Shown: positions 1 to 10,562, counted from the first letter of the stretch. The stretch is 64,000 nt of DNA from Agrobacterium leguminum (GCF_015704895.1 NZ_JADQWB010000009.1:1-64000); one strand, 5' to 3'. Notes: generated by a model from the sequence alone, not told the origin. Made by a program: numbers and translations.

Positions 1-42
1 GTTGAAATCAAGCTTCACACCCGTCCCGCCCTTTATCAGTGA
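1..42 (+). CDS. C-terminal tail of an upstream gene (partial)
   Basis: Read in frame from base 1, the first 39 bases give the open stretch VEIKLHTRPALYQ, followed by a TGA stop at 40-42. The stop lies eight bases before the ATG of the next gene, which is normal operon spacing. Only 13 residues are visible, so the product cannot be identified. An upstream sugar-catabolism gene would fit the neighbourhood, but that is inference. Confidence 0.5.
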   Translation, partial: VEIKLHTRPALYQ

Positions 43-50
43 GGTCTTTC

Positions 51-836
51 ATGCGTTTTGCCATCAACCACATCACCGCGCCGAAGCTCTCCCTTGAGGC
101 ATTCTTCGCGACAGCCCGCGAACTTGGCCTTACCGAAGTCGAAATCCGCAACGACCTGCCTGATATCGTCGGCACGGTGGATCCGGCGGCCGTGAAGGCG
201 GCGGCTGAAAAGGCCGGCGTAACGATCATCTCGATCAATGCGCTTTACCCCTTCAACGTCTGGTCGGGCGACCTGCCTGCGCGGGCCGTCGCCATGGCCG
301 ATTATGCGGCGGCCAGCGGCGCGAAAGCGCTGGTCATGTGCCCGCTCAACGACGGTACGCCGGTGTCCTTTGACGATCTCGTCACGGCGCTGAAGGCCAT
401 GAAGCCGATCCTTAAGGAACGCGGCCTGATCGGTTTCGTCGAGCCGCTCGGTTTCCCGATCTCTTCGCTGCGCACCAAGGCCGAAGCGATCAGGGCCATC
501 GATGCGGCCGGTGGCGGTGATGTCTACAGGCTGGTGCACGACACCTTCCACCACCATCTCGCAGGCGAGACGGAGTTCTTCCCGGAGCGGACGGGGCTGG
601 TCCACATTTCCGGCGTGATCGATCCTGCCGTCTCCGTCGCCGACATGCTCGACGCCCACCGCGTTCTGGTGGATGGCGACGACCGGCTGGAGAATATCGC
701 CCAGATCAGGACGCTTGAGGCGGCCGGTTACAAGGGACCTTACAGCTTCGAACCCTTCGCGACGGAAGTGCACGAGCTGAAGGATCCGGCCGCTGCCGTA
801 AAGAGCAGCATCGACCATATCTCCCAGGCGCTCTGA
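51..836 (+). CDS. Sugar phosphate isomerase/epimerase family (TIM barrel)
   Basis: A 261-residue protein of the xylose isomerase-like TIM-barrel family (AP endonuclease 2 fold). The expected metal-binding positions are visible: a Glu in GFVEPLGF, an Asp/His cluster in VHDTFHHH, a His in VHISG and a late Glu in YSFEPF. The family interconverts keto and aldo sugars or inososes; the substrate cannot be read from the sequence. ATG 51 is preferred over the in-frame GTG at 39, because GTGAGG just upstream can serve as the ribosome site. It closely follows the end of another gene and is followed by a strong terminator, so it is probably the last gene of a sugar-catabolic operon that begins outside the window. 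Confidence 0.85.
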   Translation: MRFAINHITAPKLSLEAFFATARELGLTEVEIRNDLPDIVGTVDPAAVKAAAEKAGVTIISINALYPFNVWSGDLPARAVAMADYAAASGAKALVMCPLNDGTPVSFDDLVTALKAMKPILKERGLIGFVEPLGFPISSLRTKAEAIRAIDAAGGGDVYRLVHDTFHHHLAGETEFFPERTGLVHISGVIDPAVSVADMLDAHRVLVDGDDRLENIAQIRTLEAAGYKGPYSFEPFATEVHELKDPAAAVKSSIDHISQAL

Positions 837-842
837 CCGCCT

Positions 843-874
843 CGCCGCCCGCGGTTCGCTGCGGGCGGCGTTTC
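843..874 (+). terminator. Rho-independent terminator
   Basis: Ten-base arms CGCCGCCCGC and GCGGGCGGCG with an 8-base loop are followed by TTTCTT. It lies just after the isomerase-like gene and before the LacI gene, so it separates the two transcripts. Confidence 0.85.
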
Positions 875-1041
875 TTGCGGGGGATTAAAAACCCAGAGAA
901 ATCAATTCCGCATTTACGGATGATGCTGTAGTCTTCCGGCGACGAGAGAGCAGCAAACAGGCACGGGTATTCTTCAGATCGACTGCGTGAGGCAGGCTTT
1001 CTGCCGCACCGTCCGAAGTAGAGTGGTTGAATTTCCCCTTT

Positions 1042-2088
1042 ATGAAAATAGACAGGAAAACGACGCTTAAGGACGTGGCGCGGGAGGCGAATGTTTCGCT
1101 GAGTACGGCTTCGCACGCCATCAACGGCACCGCACCCTTGACCACGCAGGTGCGCGAGCGGGTGCTGGAGGCGGCCCGCGCACTCGGTTACCTCGAAAAC
1201 CGGCGACAGAAGGCGACGATCGCCACTTTGCGCGTCGTGCTTCTGGCCATGACCAACGATGCCGCACCGCAGAGCGATCTCAACATGGTCAGCTGGACGA
1301 TGCTGAACGGCTTCCGGCGCGAATGCGAGCGGCGCGGCATTCGCATCGTTCCCTATGTCAGCGCAACGAGCCGGCTCGACCCGGTTGCGGTTGCGGCGGC
1401 GGCGGATGCCGACAATGTCGACGGTATCGTGATCCTGAACGATGACAGGCCGCAACTGGTTGAGGCGCTGTCTGCGCTTGCGCGGCCGGTGGTGCTGATC
1501 AATGGCGAGGACCCCGCCATGATCGTCGATACGGTGACCGCTGAGAACCGTTTTGGCGCGCGGCTCGGTATCGAGCATCTGCTGTCTCTCGGGCATCGCA
1601 ATATTCTGCATATCACCTGGAAAGGGCGCACGACGATCCGCCGCCGATATGACGGTTATAGCGACGCGTATCTCGCGGCAGGTCTCACTGTTCCCGCCGA
1701 TATGGTCATCGAGGTGGAGAGCTATGAGCCGGAATGGGGCGAGGCCGCTATCCGCCGTCTGCTGGCCGAACAGCGGCCGCTCAGAAACGCCACGGCGATT
1801 TTCTGCGCCGCCGATAATCTGGCGCTTGGCTGTCTGAAGGCCCTGACGGAAGCCGGAATTCGAGTGCCGGACGATGTTTCGGTCTTGGGGTTTGACGATA
1901 TCATGCCTGCGGCCTTCAGTGCACCGCCGCTCAGCACCATCCAGTTGCCCGCCGACAGGCTGGGCGGCGCGGCGCTTGCGCTGCTGGAGCAGCGGCTTGT
2001 GGCGGCCGATCCGACCCGCCCGGCGCACCGGCTGGAACTCGGCTGTCGGCTGGTGTTAAGGGGCAGCATCGCGCCGCCGCCGAAGTAG
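1042..2088 (+). CDS. LacI family transcriptional regulator
   Basis: A 348-residue LacI/GalR regulator. The N-terminal helix-turn-helix reads TLKDVAREANVSLSTASHAI (about residues 7-27), followed by the hinge and a periplasmic-binding-protein-like effector domain. The C-terminal hallmark VLGFDDI is present. The ATG at 1042 is chosen over the TTG at 1027. The gene lies beside the sugar ABC transporter and pectinase-type operon (2325-10468). Two 14-bp TGAAA-type palindromes of LacI-operator form flank the divergent promoters of that locus, so it is the likely local regulator, with an imported uronide or oligosaccharide as effector. The target assignment is inference. Confidence 0.93.
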   Translation: MKIDRKTTLKDVAREANVSLSTASHAINGTAPLTTQVRERVLEAARALGYLENRRQKATIATLRVVLLAMTNDAAPQSDLNMVSWTMLNGFRRECERRGIRIVPYVSATSRLDPVAVAAAADADNVDGIVILNDDRPQLVEALSALARPVVLINGEDPAMIVDTVTAENRFGARLGIEHLLSLGHRNILHITWKGRTTIRRRYDGYSDAYLAAGLTVPADMVIEVESYEPEWGEAAIRRLLAEQRPLRNATAIFCAADNLALGCLKALTEAGIRVPDDVSVLGFDDIMPAAFSAPPLSTIQLPADRLGGAALALLEQRLVAADPTRPAHRLELGCRLVLRGSIAPPPK

Positions 2089-2144
2089 GGTGTTGGAGTG
2101 TCGTCTTGTGTTGACCGCTGAACAAACTCCAGACGATCAATTCT

Positions 2145-2261
2145 CCCGTCATTCCGGCCTTGAGCCGGAATCCAGCCAGCCCAAGTCCTTGGGCTGAAAA
2201 GAGTCCTTTCGCCGCGCAGACGCGCGACGGCTGGATCCCGGCTCAAGGCCGGGATGACGGG
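2145..2261. repeat. Rhizobial-type intergenic mosaic palindrome
   Basis: About 117 bp with long inverted outer arms. The left arm runs from CCCGTCATTCCGGCCTTGAG and the right arm ends CTCAAGGCCGGGATGACGGG. Inside sits a perfect 9-bp inverted repeat, CAGCCCAAG-TC-CTTGGGCTG (2177-2196). Such CCGG-rich multi-palindrome elements are scattered in Rhizobiaceae intergenic regions (RIME-like). It lies between the convergent LacI and permease genes, where the RNA would fold strongly and may act as a transcript end for both. Only one copy was seen in this window. Confidence 0.8.
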
Positions 2262-2324
2262 TGGAGGGGCTTTAACATTCCAATCGTGACGGCCTGCTGT
2301 CCCACCGCAACGCTCGTACTCTTC

Positions 2325-3374
2325 TTATTTCATCCCCGTGCCGGCAATGCCTGTCGTGATGTAGCGCTGCAGGAACAGGAAGACGACGGTAACAGGTGCC
2401 AGGCTGAGGAAGGTCATGGCGAGGATATAGTGCCATTGCACCGAGAACTCGCCCTGGAAGGCGTTCAGCCCCACCTGCAGCGTGAAGTTTTCGCGGCTGC
2501 TGAGAACGATCAGCGGCCAGAGGAAGTCGTTCCAGCGCCAGAGTACCGAGAAGATGGCGAGAACCGCGAGCGCCGGGGCCGTCAGCGGCAGGATGATGCG
2601 CCAGAAGATGCGGAATTCGCTTGCCGCATCGACGCGGGCCGCCTCGATCAGCTCGTCGGGGATGGTCAGCATATATTGCCGGAGCAGGAACACACCGGTC
2701 GGCGTCGCAACCGTCGGGATGATGACACCCCAGAGATTGTCCACGAGACCGACGCCGACGATGACGAGATAGGCCGGCACCATGACGACGGTGAGCGGGA
2801 TCATCAGGGTGGAGATGATCAGCACGAAAATCGCCTTCTCGCCGCGGAAACGGTATTTCGAGAGGGCAAAGGCCGCCATGGCATTGACGATTAGCGTCAG
2901 GATTGTCGCCACGAAAGTGACGAAGACCGAGTTCTTGAGGAAGGTCAGGAAGCTGAAGCGGGTCAGCGGATCGGTGAAGTTTTCCGTCGCGATGGTCAGC
3001 TTCTGGACGGGCGTGATTTCCCGCGTGTCGACGCTGACCGGCGGGCCGGGATTGGCGGGGTCGACCATCTGGGCTTTCAAGCCGACGCGGCGGACCATGG
3101 CCATTTCCCGCTCCATGCCGTCGATGGGGGCTTTCCATAGGCTGAGCGGCTTGTCGTAACCCTGCACTTCCACCTGCACGGCGGCGCGCGGCAGGAGGCT
3201 CGGCGGAAACCGGGTGATCTCAGCTTCCGGTTTCAGCGATGACATGGCGGCCCAGACGACCGGGATGAGGACGGCGAGCGTGCCGCCGATGAGCCAGACC
3301 CATGACAGGATATCGGTAAGGCCGATCCGGCCGGGGCGGCGGGTGCGTGTGAGGAAGGAGACGGCGTTGGACAT
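2325..3374 (-). CDS. Carbohydrate ABC transporter permease (MalG type)
   Basis: A 349-residue inner-membrane permease of the CUT1 sugar transporter class. A first membrane segment lies near residues 21-43 (WVWLIGGTLAVLIPVVWAAM). A roughly 90-residue periplasmic loop follows, then five more segments. The EAA loop that docks the ATPase is visible as ELIEAARVDAASEFRIFWRI. The long first loop is larger than in E. coli MalG but is common in CUT1 permeases. ATG 3374 is two bases from the end of the partner permease, so the two are translated together. The N-terminal extension possible at 3566 lies inside the other permease gene and was rejected. Confidence 0.92.
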   Translation of the reverse strand: MSNAVSFLTRTRRPGRIGLTDILSWVWLIGGTLAVLIPVVWAAMSSLKPEAEITRFPPSLLPRAAVQVEVQGYDKPLSLWKAPIDGMEREMAMVRRVGLKAQMVDPANPGPPVSVDTREITPVQKLTIATENFTDPLTRFSFLTFLKNSVFVTFVATILTLIVNAMAAFALSKYRFRGEKAIFVLIISTLMIPLTVVMVPAYLVIVGVGLVDNLWGVIIPTVATPTGVFLLRQYMLTIPDELIEAARVDAASEFRIFWRIILPLTAPALAVLAIFSVLWRWNDFLWPLIVLSSRENFTLQVGLNAFQGEFSVQWHYILAMTFLSLAPVTVVFLFLQRYITTGIAGTGMK

Positions 3375-3376
3375 GG

Positions 3377-4372
3377 TCAGGACTCCATCTTTTTGCCGAG
3401 GCGCAGTTGCACGAGCGTCAGCGCGAGAAGCACAAGGCCCATGAGAACTGAGGCGGCTGACGCAAGGCCGAATAGCCTCAGATCGCTGCCGAAGGCCATC
3501 TGGTAGATATATTGCACCACGAATGTATTGGCCGTTCCAGGCCCGCCGCCATTGGTCAAAACCCATGCCTCGTCAAAGATTTGCACCGATCGGATCATAA
3601 GCAGGATGAGCACGACGAGCAGGTTGGGCCCGAGCAACGGCAGGGTGATGCGCAGCAGGGTGCGCCGGGGCGATGCGGCATCGATGGCGGCGGCTTCATA
3701 AAGGTCCTTCGGGATAGCCTGAAGGCCGGCAAGCAGGATGAGCGTATAAAAGCCCATGTGGAACCAGACCGAGACCACCACAACGAAGAAACGCGACCAG
3801 CCGACATCCAGCAGGAAGATTTCCGGCGGCACGCCGAGCATCTGGAAAAAGGCGTTCAGCAGGCCGTTGCGGTCGAGGAACCATTTCCAGATGAGGCCGA
3901 TGACGACGGGCGACAGCAGGACCGGGTAAAAGAACATGGCGCGGAAGAAACCGCGCGCGGCAATCGCTCGGTTGAGGATGAGGGCGGTGATGAGCGCGAC
4001 AAGCAGCGTGGCGATGACGTTGAAGCCCACGAACCACAGCGTGTTCCAGATCGCGGTCCAGAACAACGATTCCCGGCAGCTTCCGGGGTCCATGTAGCTC
4101 TGGCAATCCAGCAGCTTGCCGAAATTTTCCAGCCCGACAAAGGGGCGGTCGGTGATGAGAAGTTCGGTGCCGCCGGTGAAGGCGTAACCGACGGCAATGG
4201 CAATCGGCAGGAAGGTGAAGATGCCGAAGAGAACGAGGTTCGGCATCAGGAAGATATAGGGCATGCGCCTTTTGCCGATCAGCCGCTCGATGAAGTTGAG
4301 CGGCACTTCGGCAATCGCCATCACGGCATCGAGCGCACGGTCGGACAGTCTCGCAAGCGTCGGATTGGCCAT
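3377..4372 (-). CDS. Carbohydrate ABC transporter permease (MalF type)
   Basis: A 331-residue CUT1 permease. A cytoplasmic N-terminus is followed by six predicted membrane segments, the first at YIFLMPNLVLFGIFTFLPIA. The EAA motif reads DLYEAAAIDAASPRRTLLRI. It pairs with the permease encoded next and the ATPase encoded just upstream (one base gap). ATG 4372 fits this spacing; longer versions run into the ATPase gene. Confidence 0.92.
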   Translation of the reverse strand: MANPTLARLSDRALDAVMAIAEVPLNFIERLIGKRRMPYIFLMPNLVLFGIFTFLPIAIAVGYAFTGGTELLITDRPFVGLENFGKLLDCQSYMDPGSCRESLFWTAIWNTLWFVGFNVIATLLVALITALILNRAIAARGFFRAMFFYPVLLSPVVIGLIWKWFLDRNGLLNAFFQMLGVPPEIFLLDVGWSRFFVVVVSVWFHMGFYTLILLAGLQAIPKDLYEAAAIDAASPRRTLLRITLPLLGPNLLVVLILLMIRSVQIFDEAWVLTNGGGPGTANTFVVQYIYQMAFGSDLRLFGLASAASVLMGLVLLALTLVQLRLGKKMES

Positions 4373-4373
4373 G

Positions 4374-5479
<1,106 letters not shown>

Positions 5480-5480
<1 letters not shown>

Positions 5481-6841
5481 CACCTGCTCCCTTCGGACAA
5501 GTTCGTCATCGCGACGATCTCTTGGCTGTTCCAGCCCTCGGGCAAGGGCGTCGTTCTTTTAATGGCGACATCGCGCGCCGCAAATCCTTCCACGCCGGCA
5601 AGATAAACCGCCGGCATTCCGCCGGGATAATCCTCCATTCCGACGATCCTGCCCTCAGCATCCTGTGTCCAGGCATTGGCGCGGCCGGCGGCATGGGGGC
5701 TTGGCGCAATATCCGCATTGGTTGGGCGCAGATCGTATTGCAGGCCGGTGCCGAGCTTGCCCGGCTGCTGCGACAGCGTGATGCGCTCCAGCCGGACATT
5801 GTGAATGCCGGCCTTCGATGTGGCGACGAGGTTGATCGCGCCCTCCATCGAGCCGCTCAAATCTTCCACGACCAGATTGTCGACGCTGCCGGCCTGACGC
5901 TCCGGGCGGCGGTCGACGACGGTGACGGTGACCGCTTCACCCGAACCCCAGAAGCCGCCCGGCGTTTCGTGGCATTCGGCCTCGATCCTTGAAAAGCGGA
6001 TGTTGCGCATCGCGCCGCCATCGCGGGAAAACAGGCCGACGCCGCGATTGGACTGGACGATTTTGCAATCCTCGAACGCGACATTGGTGAAATCGCCGAA
6101 GGATTCCGTGCCGAGCTTCAGCGCGCAGCTCATGCTGGAAACGGTGCAGCGGCGAACGGTGATATCGGCGCAGGCTCCCACCGCCTTGCCATCCGGCCCG
6201 GCGCTGGTCTTCAGGCAGATGCCGTCATCGGCGGTCGAGATGAAGCAATCCTCGATCAGGGCGCGCCGGCAGGCATCGAGCACGATACCGTCGGTATTCG
6301 GCAGGCGGCGGTCGTTTTCGATGCGCAGATTGCGGAAATGAAGGTCTTCGCAATCGACCATATGCAGCGTCCACATCGGCGAACCGCTGACGGACAGGTT
6401 CTCGAGGCGCACGTTGCGGCAGCTTTCCAGCACCATCACGCGTGGGCGCTTTTTCGCCGGGACATAGGTGCCCATGGCCTTGTCGTCGCCGACGATGAAG
6501 TTTTCACCGCCGGCCTCGATACGGCCGGGGCCGGTGACGGCGATGTCATGCGCACCCCTGGCAATGATCATGCCGCGATCGGAGTCTTCGGCAATCACCG
6601 AAACCCGGGTCAGGCCATAGGCGTCGTAATCGGAAACGGGGGCAAGCACCGCATCTTCGGCAAGGTGCAGTTCCACGCCGCTTTTGAGATGGAGGCCGGC
6701 GCTGACATGACGCCCGGCCGAGAGAGACACGCGCCCGCCGCCTGCGGCTGAAACGGTGTCGATAGCCTGCTGGATGGCCGCCGTGGCATCGAGGCCACCC
6801 GCCGCGACTGTGATGTCCTGACTGATGTTCATGATGCTCAC
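5480..6841 (-). CDS. Glycoside hydrolase family 28 (polygalacturonase-like), cytoplasmic
   Basis: A 453-residue parallel beta-helix protein of GH28. The catalytic Asp motifs are visible as NTDGIVLD and ADDGICLK. In place of the usual G-H-G loop it has SCALKLGTES, and NRGVGLFS stands where classical enzymes have RIK, so exo-action or a modified substrate is likely. No signal peptide is present, so it should act in the cytoplasm on imported pectin or rhamnogalacturonan oligomers. The GTG start at 6841 overlaps the GH105 stop by four bases (GTGA); an ATG at 6832 is an equally possible start. Confidence 0.88.
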
Positions 6842-7932
6842 GATGCCTTTGGCCTTTTCAGAAAAACGTCGATCAGGAGCAGCATTGTCAGTGCCTGCCC
6901 ATAGGGCGTCGGCAGATTGGGAATGCGGCGGTAGAAGTCGAGATCGTGGCCCATCGGCGTGCCGTCGGAAACGCCGTGGACGACGCCTTCGTCGTCGATA
7001 TTGCCAAGCACCGCCTTCAGCGCGCGTTCCGCATGCGGGCGATTTTCTTCGCCGAGAATGCCGGCCTCGATGCCGCGCAGAATGCCATAGGCGATGCCGG
7101 CCGTGGCTGATGTTTCCACCGGCGATGTCGGGTCATCGAGAAGTGTGTGGAACATGCCGTCCTCGCGCTGATATTGCCTGAGCGACCGCACCTGGCTTGC
7201 CAGCACATTGGCAAGGAAACGCCTGTCCTTTTCGCCAAGCGTCGGCACCAGTTCGAAGAGTTCGGGAATGGCGACCGTGATCCAGGAGTTGCCGCGCGCC
7301 CAGAAGGCGTCAGCGAAATTATGGCGTCCGTTGAAGGTCCAGCCGTGATACCAGAGCCCGGTGACGGGGTCCGACAGATAACGCGTATGGATCATGAACT
7401 GGTAGACCGCCTCGTCGATCCAGTCCTGACGTTTGCAGACAACGCCGGCGCGGGCGAGGAACAGACATGCCATGAACAGCGTGTCGTCCCAGAGTTCGCC
7501 CTCATTCAGCCGCTCCTTGACGACATGCTGGAAGCCGCCATCTTCGGTTTTCGGCAATTGATGCACCAGCCAGTCGGCCCAGTCTTCCACCAGCGCCCGG
7601 AAATCCGGCCGGTCGACATGTTCAGTGAGGATGACAAGCGGCAGCATCGGGGCGGAACTGTTGATCTGGCGCGGCGGCAGGCCACGTTCGATCTGCCAGC
7701 CATACCATGTCACGAGGTCGTCCAATGCCTTCCGGTCATTGGCGGCGAGCGCCCGGCGCAGGAAACCGTAAAGGCCGACGCCCACTTCCCAGTCCCATTC
7801 ATCGAACTGGATCTTGCCATCGGAACTGCCGCTGACCAGACCTTCCTGAATGCCCTTGAGGCGGCTGAAGGCGGCGGCGACATTGTCGATCGTCGTCCTG
7901 AGAGTGTCTTTTTCCATGCTTGGCTGGTTCAT
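6838..7932 (-). CDS. Glycoside hydrolase family 88/105 (unsaturated rhamnogalacturonyl hydrolase-like)
   Basis: A 364-residue (alpha/alpha)6-barrel protein resembling YteR/YesR of Bacillus. The motifs LWDDTLFMACLFLARAG and HNFADAFWARGNSW contain the Asp and the aromatic/Arg residues used to hydrate the 4,5-unsaturated uronic acid left by pectate or rhamnogalacturonan lyases. No signal peptide. The ATG at 7932 lies 13 bases after the end of the 840-residue gene. Its presence implies that imported oligomers carry an unsaturated end made by an extracellular lyase, or by the upstream protein. Confidence 0.9.
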   Translation of the reverse strand: MNQPSMEKDTLRTTIDNVAAAFSRLKGIQEGLVSGSSDGKIQFDEWDWEVGVGLYGFLRRALAANDRKALDDLVTWYGWQIERGLPPRQINSSAPMLPLVILTEHVDRPDFRALVEDWADWLVHQLPKTEDGGFQHVVKERLNEGELWDDTLFMACLFLARAGVVCKRQDWIDEAVYQFMIHTRYLSDPVTGLWYHGWTFNGRHNFADAFWARGNSWITVAIPELFELVPTLGEKDRRFLANVLASQVRSLRQYQREDGMFHTLLDDPTSPVETSATAGIAYGILRGIEAGILGEENRPHAERALKAVLGNIDDEGVVHGVSDGTPMGHDLDFYRRIPNLPTPYGQALTMLLLIDVFLKRPKAS

Positions 7933-7945
7933 CTGTCAATTCCGC

Positions 7946-10468
7946 TTAGGAGTAGAATGGTTGTGCCGCGCCGCCCGATGCGGGGTCGGCACTGTCGAAG
8001 GTGATTTCCGGCTGGGGCTGGTCGTGGTCGAAGGCCATGGCCTGCCCGCCAATGGTGAATGCGCCGTCCCAGGTCAGGGTAAGCTCAGGTCCGTCCGGCG
8101 GCGTGACCGAGAGCAGGCGGCTTTCGGCATCGAAGGTGATCTGCGTGGCGAGAATTTTTTCCCGAAAACGGGCAAACTCCGCGACATCCCCGCAGCCGAT
8201 GATGCCGACCCAGCCGGCGCGGCGGCCGGGCGATCTGATCTCGCGACTGGCGGTGGCGCCTGCGGTGATGGGCTCGAGACCGTTGGTCGCATAAAGCGCT
8301 GCAAAGCCACGGCCCGAGCGGGTGATGAGCCAGTTGCCCTCCACCAGCACCTTGTCCAGCCCGTCGCGGCCGAGATAGGCATGGGTCCAGTCGTTGCGGT
8401 GATCCTGCGTATCGAAGATCAGCATCGCCAGATCGCGATGTTGCGCCACGCGCGGCAGGATGCCGCTTCCCGCCCAATAGGAGGGACGTTGCGTGCCCCA
8501 CGGATCGTCTTCGCCGGGATGATTGACCCAGAGCCGCGCCATCGGGTGGCCGGCAAGCTTGATGTCCATGACGTGCTGCTGGTGGCCCTTGCGACCGGTT
8601 TTGTGATCGACAACGGTGGAAAGCTGGGCGGCCTCGTTCTTGAACAGCACGAGCTTTCCGGGCTCCAGCCCCTGCGCATACCGCGCCTCGACCATGCGGC
8701 CACTTGTCAACTGTGAAAGGGCGGCGAGATGCGCCGGCGGCAGGTAATCGCCGCAGCAGAACATCGGTAGCGAGGCAACGCCATTGTTCAGCCAGCCCTG
8801 ACCGAAGGCGACCTGCGCGAAGGGCGCCAGTTCCGTCAGCGGCCCGGCGCGCAGCTCCTTGTCATAGGCTCTGCCCTGAGAGCCGGAGGGAACGCCGCCG
8901 AGCGTGTGCAATGCGATCATTTCGAAGATGAGATCGATCTGATAGCGCGCGCGTGCTGCAAGCTCCGGTCCCGCCCAATGTTCGATGGCGAGAAGGCCGA
9001 TGAAATCCACCGGATAATAGGCAGCGGAGTTCCACTCGGCGAGGCCGTGCGCCTCGACGCTGTCGAACCAGCGTTCCAGCCGGTCGGCGGCCAACGCCGC
9101 CTGTTCTCTGCCGGTGCGGCCGGAGGCGGTGAAGAGGGCATCCGGCAGATATTCGCCGGCCAATAGCTGGCTGGTGTGGAAGCAGAGAACATGGTTCTCG
9201 CTCCAGAACCACATGACGTCATTGCCCGGTTCGTCCACCCAGTAACGATAGCCGAGGATCGAGGCATCGATCCGCGCCCGCATCTTGGCCGGCAGGCGGT
9301 CACCATAGGCGCGCACCAGCCACAGAAGCGGGATCATGACGAAATCGGAGCAGTCTTCCCGCCGATCAATGGAATGCAGCGTCGCATCGACGATGCCGCC
9401 GATCGTCTCGATGTCATCGCTGCCGGTAGCGACCATCGCCAGCGCGCGGCCGATGCGCCAGGCGCCGAAGCGGGCGCTGAAGGAGAGGGCGGCCTTTTTT
9501 CGCTCGTTGATATCGCCGCTGGATGCTTCCGGCGCGATATCATGCATGAAAGCGGCGTCGATGACGCGGGTTACCGTTCCCGCTCCCGAACCCATGGTGA
9601 TTTTGACGCCGTGATATCCGTCCGAGATGCCTGTCGTTTCTGGGATCGTCAGCGTGGATTGCCCGGCCTTCAGCACGGTATCCACTTCCGCAAGCGAAGC
9701 GCGCTCATGGCCATGGCTTTTGACGGCGATGTGCACGGGAAGGTCGCTCGCAGGTGCCGCCCCGAAGACCAGTTCGAGGGCCGTGCCGCAAAACACGTCC
9801 CGCGCCGGGCGAACATCGCGCACCAGCGCGGCGAGACGCTTCGTCTCCTCCCGGTCGAGCGGTACGGGCAGCACGACGGTTAGCGGCGTAGGATCGATTA
9901 CCTCAAGCTCGAAGAACCAGATGATGTCGCGTTCCGCCAGATCCTCGCAGAGCAGCAGCACCTCGTTGTCGCCGGCCGCGAGATCGAGCGTGATGTCACG
10001 GCTGCTTTCGACATTGCGGATGAAAGGTTCGAAACGGACCTGTTCGACGCCGCCCACCCAGATGCGGACACCGCCGCAGGTGCGCAGTCGAAAATGCGCC
10101 TGTCTTGCCGCATCGCTGCGGAAGGTGCCCTTCAGCCAGCGCTGCACATGGGTGGGAACATGCCAGAAACCGGTGAATTCGACGCGGCGATTGGAACCCG
10201 GCAGGTTGAGGTGCGAAACCGTAAAGCCAGTCTCGGGCGCGATGTCGCGGCCGATCATGGTCTGCTGAAAGGCCTTGCGGCAGGGCAGGTCGCCCACATC
10301 CACGAAACCGTTGATGAAGCGATAGTTCACGCGGTCTTCGGCGGGGGCTGCGGTGCCGGGAAACGACGTCTCCACCAGATCGGAGACGATCCAGGCGGTC
10401 ACCGTTTCGCCGTTTGCGACGGTATATGTCGGCTGCGACGCGTTCGCCGCAAATGGTCCATCCGTCAT
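7946..10468 (-). CDS. 840-residue protein of pectin locus, possible polysaccharide lyase-like enzyme
   Basis: I do not recognise this protein. It has no signal peptide. The first ~240 residues look beta-rich (jelly-roll like; for example GVRIWVGGVEQVRF and DNEVLLLCEDLAERDIIWFF). The middle (about 320-610) is helical, with aromatic-rich stretches such as DVMWFWSENHVLCFHTSQLL and NSAAYYPVDFIGLLAIEHW, reminiscent of the (alpha/alpha) toroids of uronate lyases. The last ~200 residues are again beta-rich. This layout suggests a polysaccharide lyase or glycosidase. It is the first gene of the operon, followed by GH105 and GH28, so it probably acts on the same imported oligosaccharide. The ATG at 10468 follows a LacI-type operator. 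The lyase idea is inference from composition and context. Confidence 0.7.
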   Translation of the reverse strand: MTDGPFAANASQPTYTVANGETVTAWIVSDLVETSFPGTAAPAEDRVNYRFINGFVDVGDLPCRKAFQQTMIGRDIAPETGFTVSHLNLPGSNRRVEFTGFWHVPTHVQRWLKGTFRSDAARQAHFRLRTCGGVRIWVGGVEQVRFEPFIRNVESSRDITLDLAAGDNEVLLLCEDLAERDIIWFFELEVIDPTPLTVVLPVPLDREETKRLAALVRDVRPARDVFCGTALELVFGAAPASDLPVHIAVKSHGHERASLAEVDTVLKAGQSTLTIPETTGISDGYHGVKITMGSGAGTVTRVIDAAFMHDIAPEASSGDINERKKAALSFSARFGAWRIGRALAMVATGSDDIETIGGIVDATLHSIDRREDCSDFVMIPLLWLVRAYGDRLPAKMRARIDASILGYRYWVDEPGNDVMWFWSENHVLCFHTSQLLAGEYLPDALFTASGRTGREQAALAADRLERWFDSVEAHGLAEWNSAAYYPVDFIGLLAIEHWAGPELAARARYQIDLIFEMIALHTLGGVPSGSQGRAYDKELRAGPLTELAPFAQVAFGQGWLNNGVASLPMFCCGDYLPPAHLAALSQLTSGRMVEARYAQGLEPGKLVLFKNEAAQLSTVVDHKTGRKGHQQHVMDIKLAGHPMARLWVNHPGEDDPWGTQRPSYWAGSGILPRVAQHRDLAMLIFDTQDHRNDWTHAYLGRDGLDKVLVEGNWLITRSGRGFAALYATNGLEPITAGATASREIRSPGRRAGWVGIIGCGDVAEFARFREKILATQITFDAESRLLSVTPPDGPELTLTWDGAFTIGGQAMAFDHDQPQPEITFDSADPASGGAAQPFYS

Positions 10469-10494
10469 AATGGATCGCCTCCCGTCGATCTTTA

Positions 10495-10508
10495 TGAAAT
10501 TATTTTCA
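10495..10508 (-). promoter_or_regulatory. Candidate LacI-type operator of the hydrolase/transport operon
   Basis: TGAAATTATTTTCA is a 14-bp palindrome with one mismatched pair, 27 bases upstream of the 840-residue gene. It resembles the site at 10635-10648 in front of the divergent binding-protein gene. The paired layout is what a single LacI repressor controlling both transcripts would need. Confidence 0.55.
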
Positions 10509-10562
10509 CAAGCCGATTTTCGCTTTTCCGCGTCGATTTGTGCAATTTATGTAAAACAAACA

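Noticed and set aside
843..870. GC-rich palindrome as a possible regulator site
   Set aside because: Position after a stop codon and the T-rich tail fit a terminator better.
36..2028. Long minus-strand open frames opposite the isomerase and LacI genes
   Set aside because: They are antisense shadows in GC-rich DNA, rich in Arg/His/Gly/Asp, with no family motif; the plus-strand frames are clear genes.
3374..3566. N-terminal extension of the MalG-type permease
   Set aside because: It lies in another frame of the MalF gene; ATG 3374 gives normal operon spacing.
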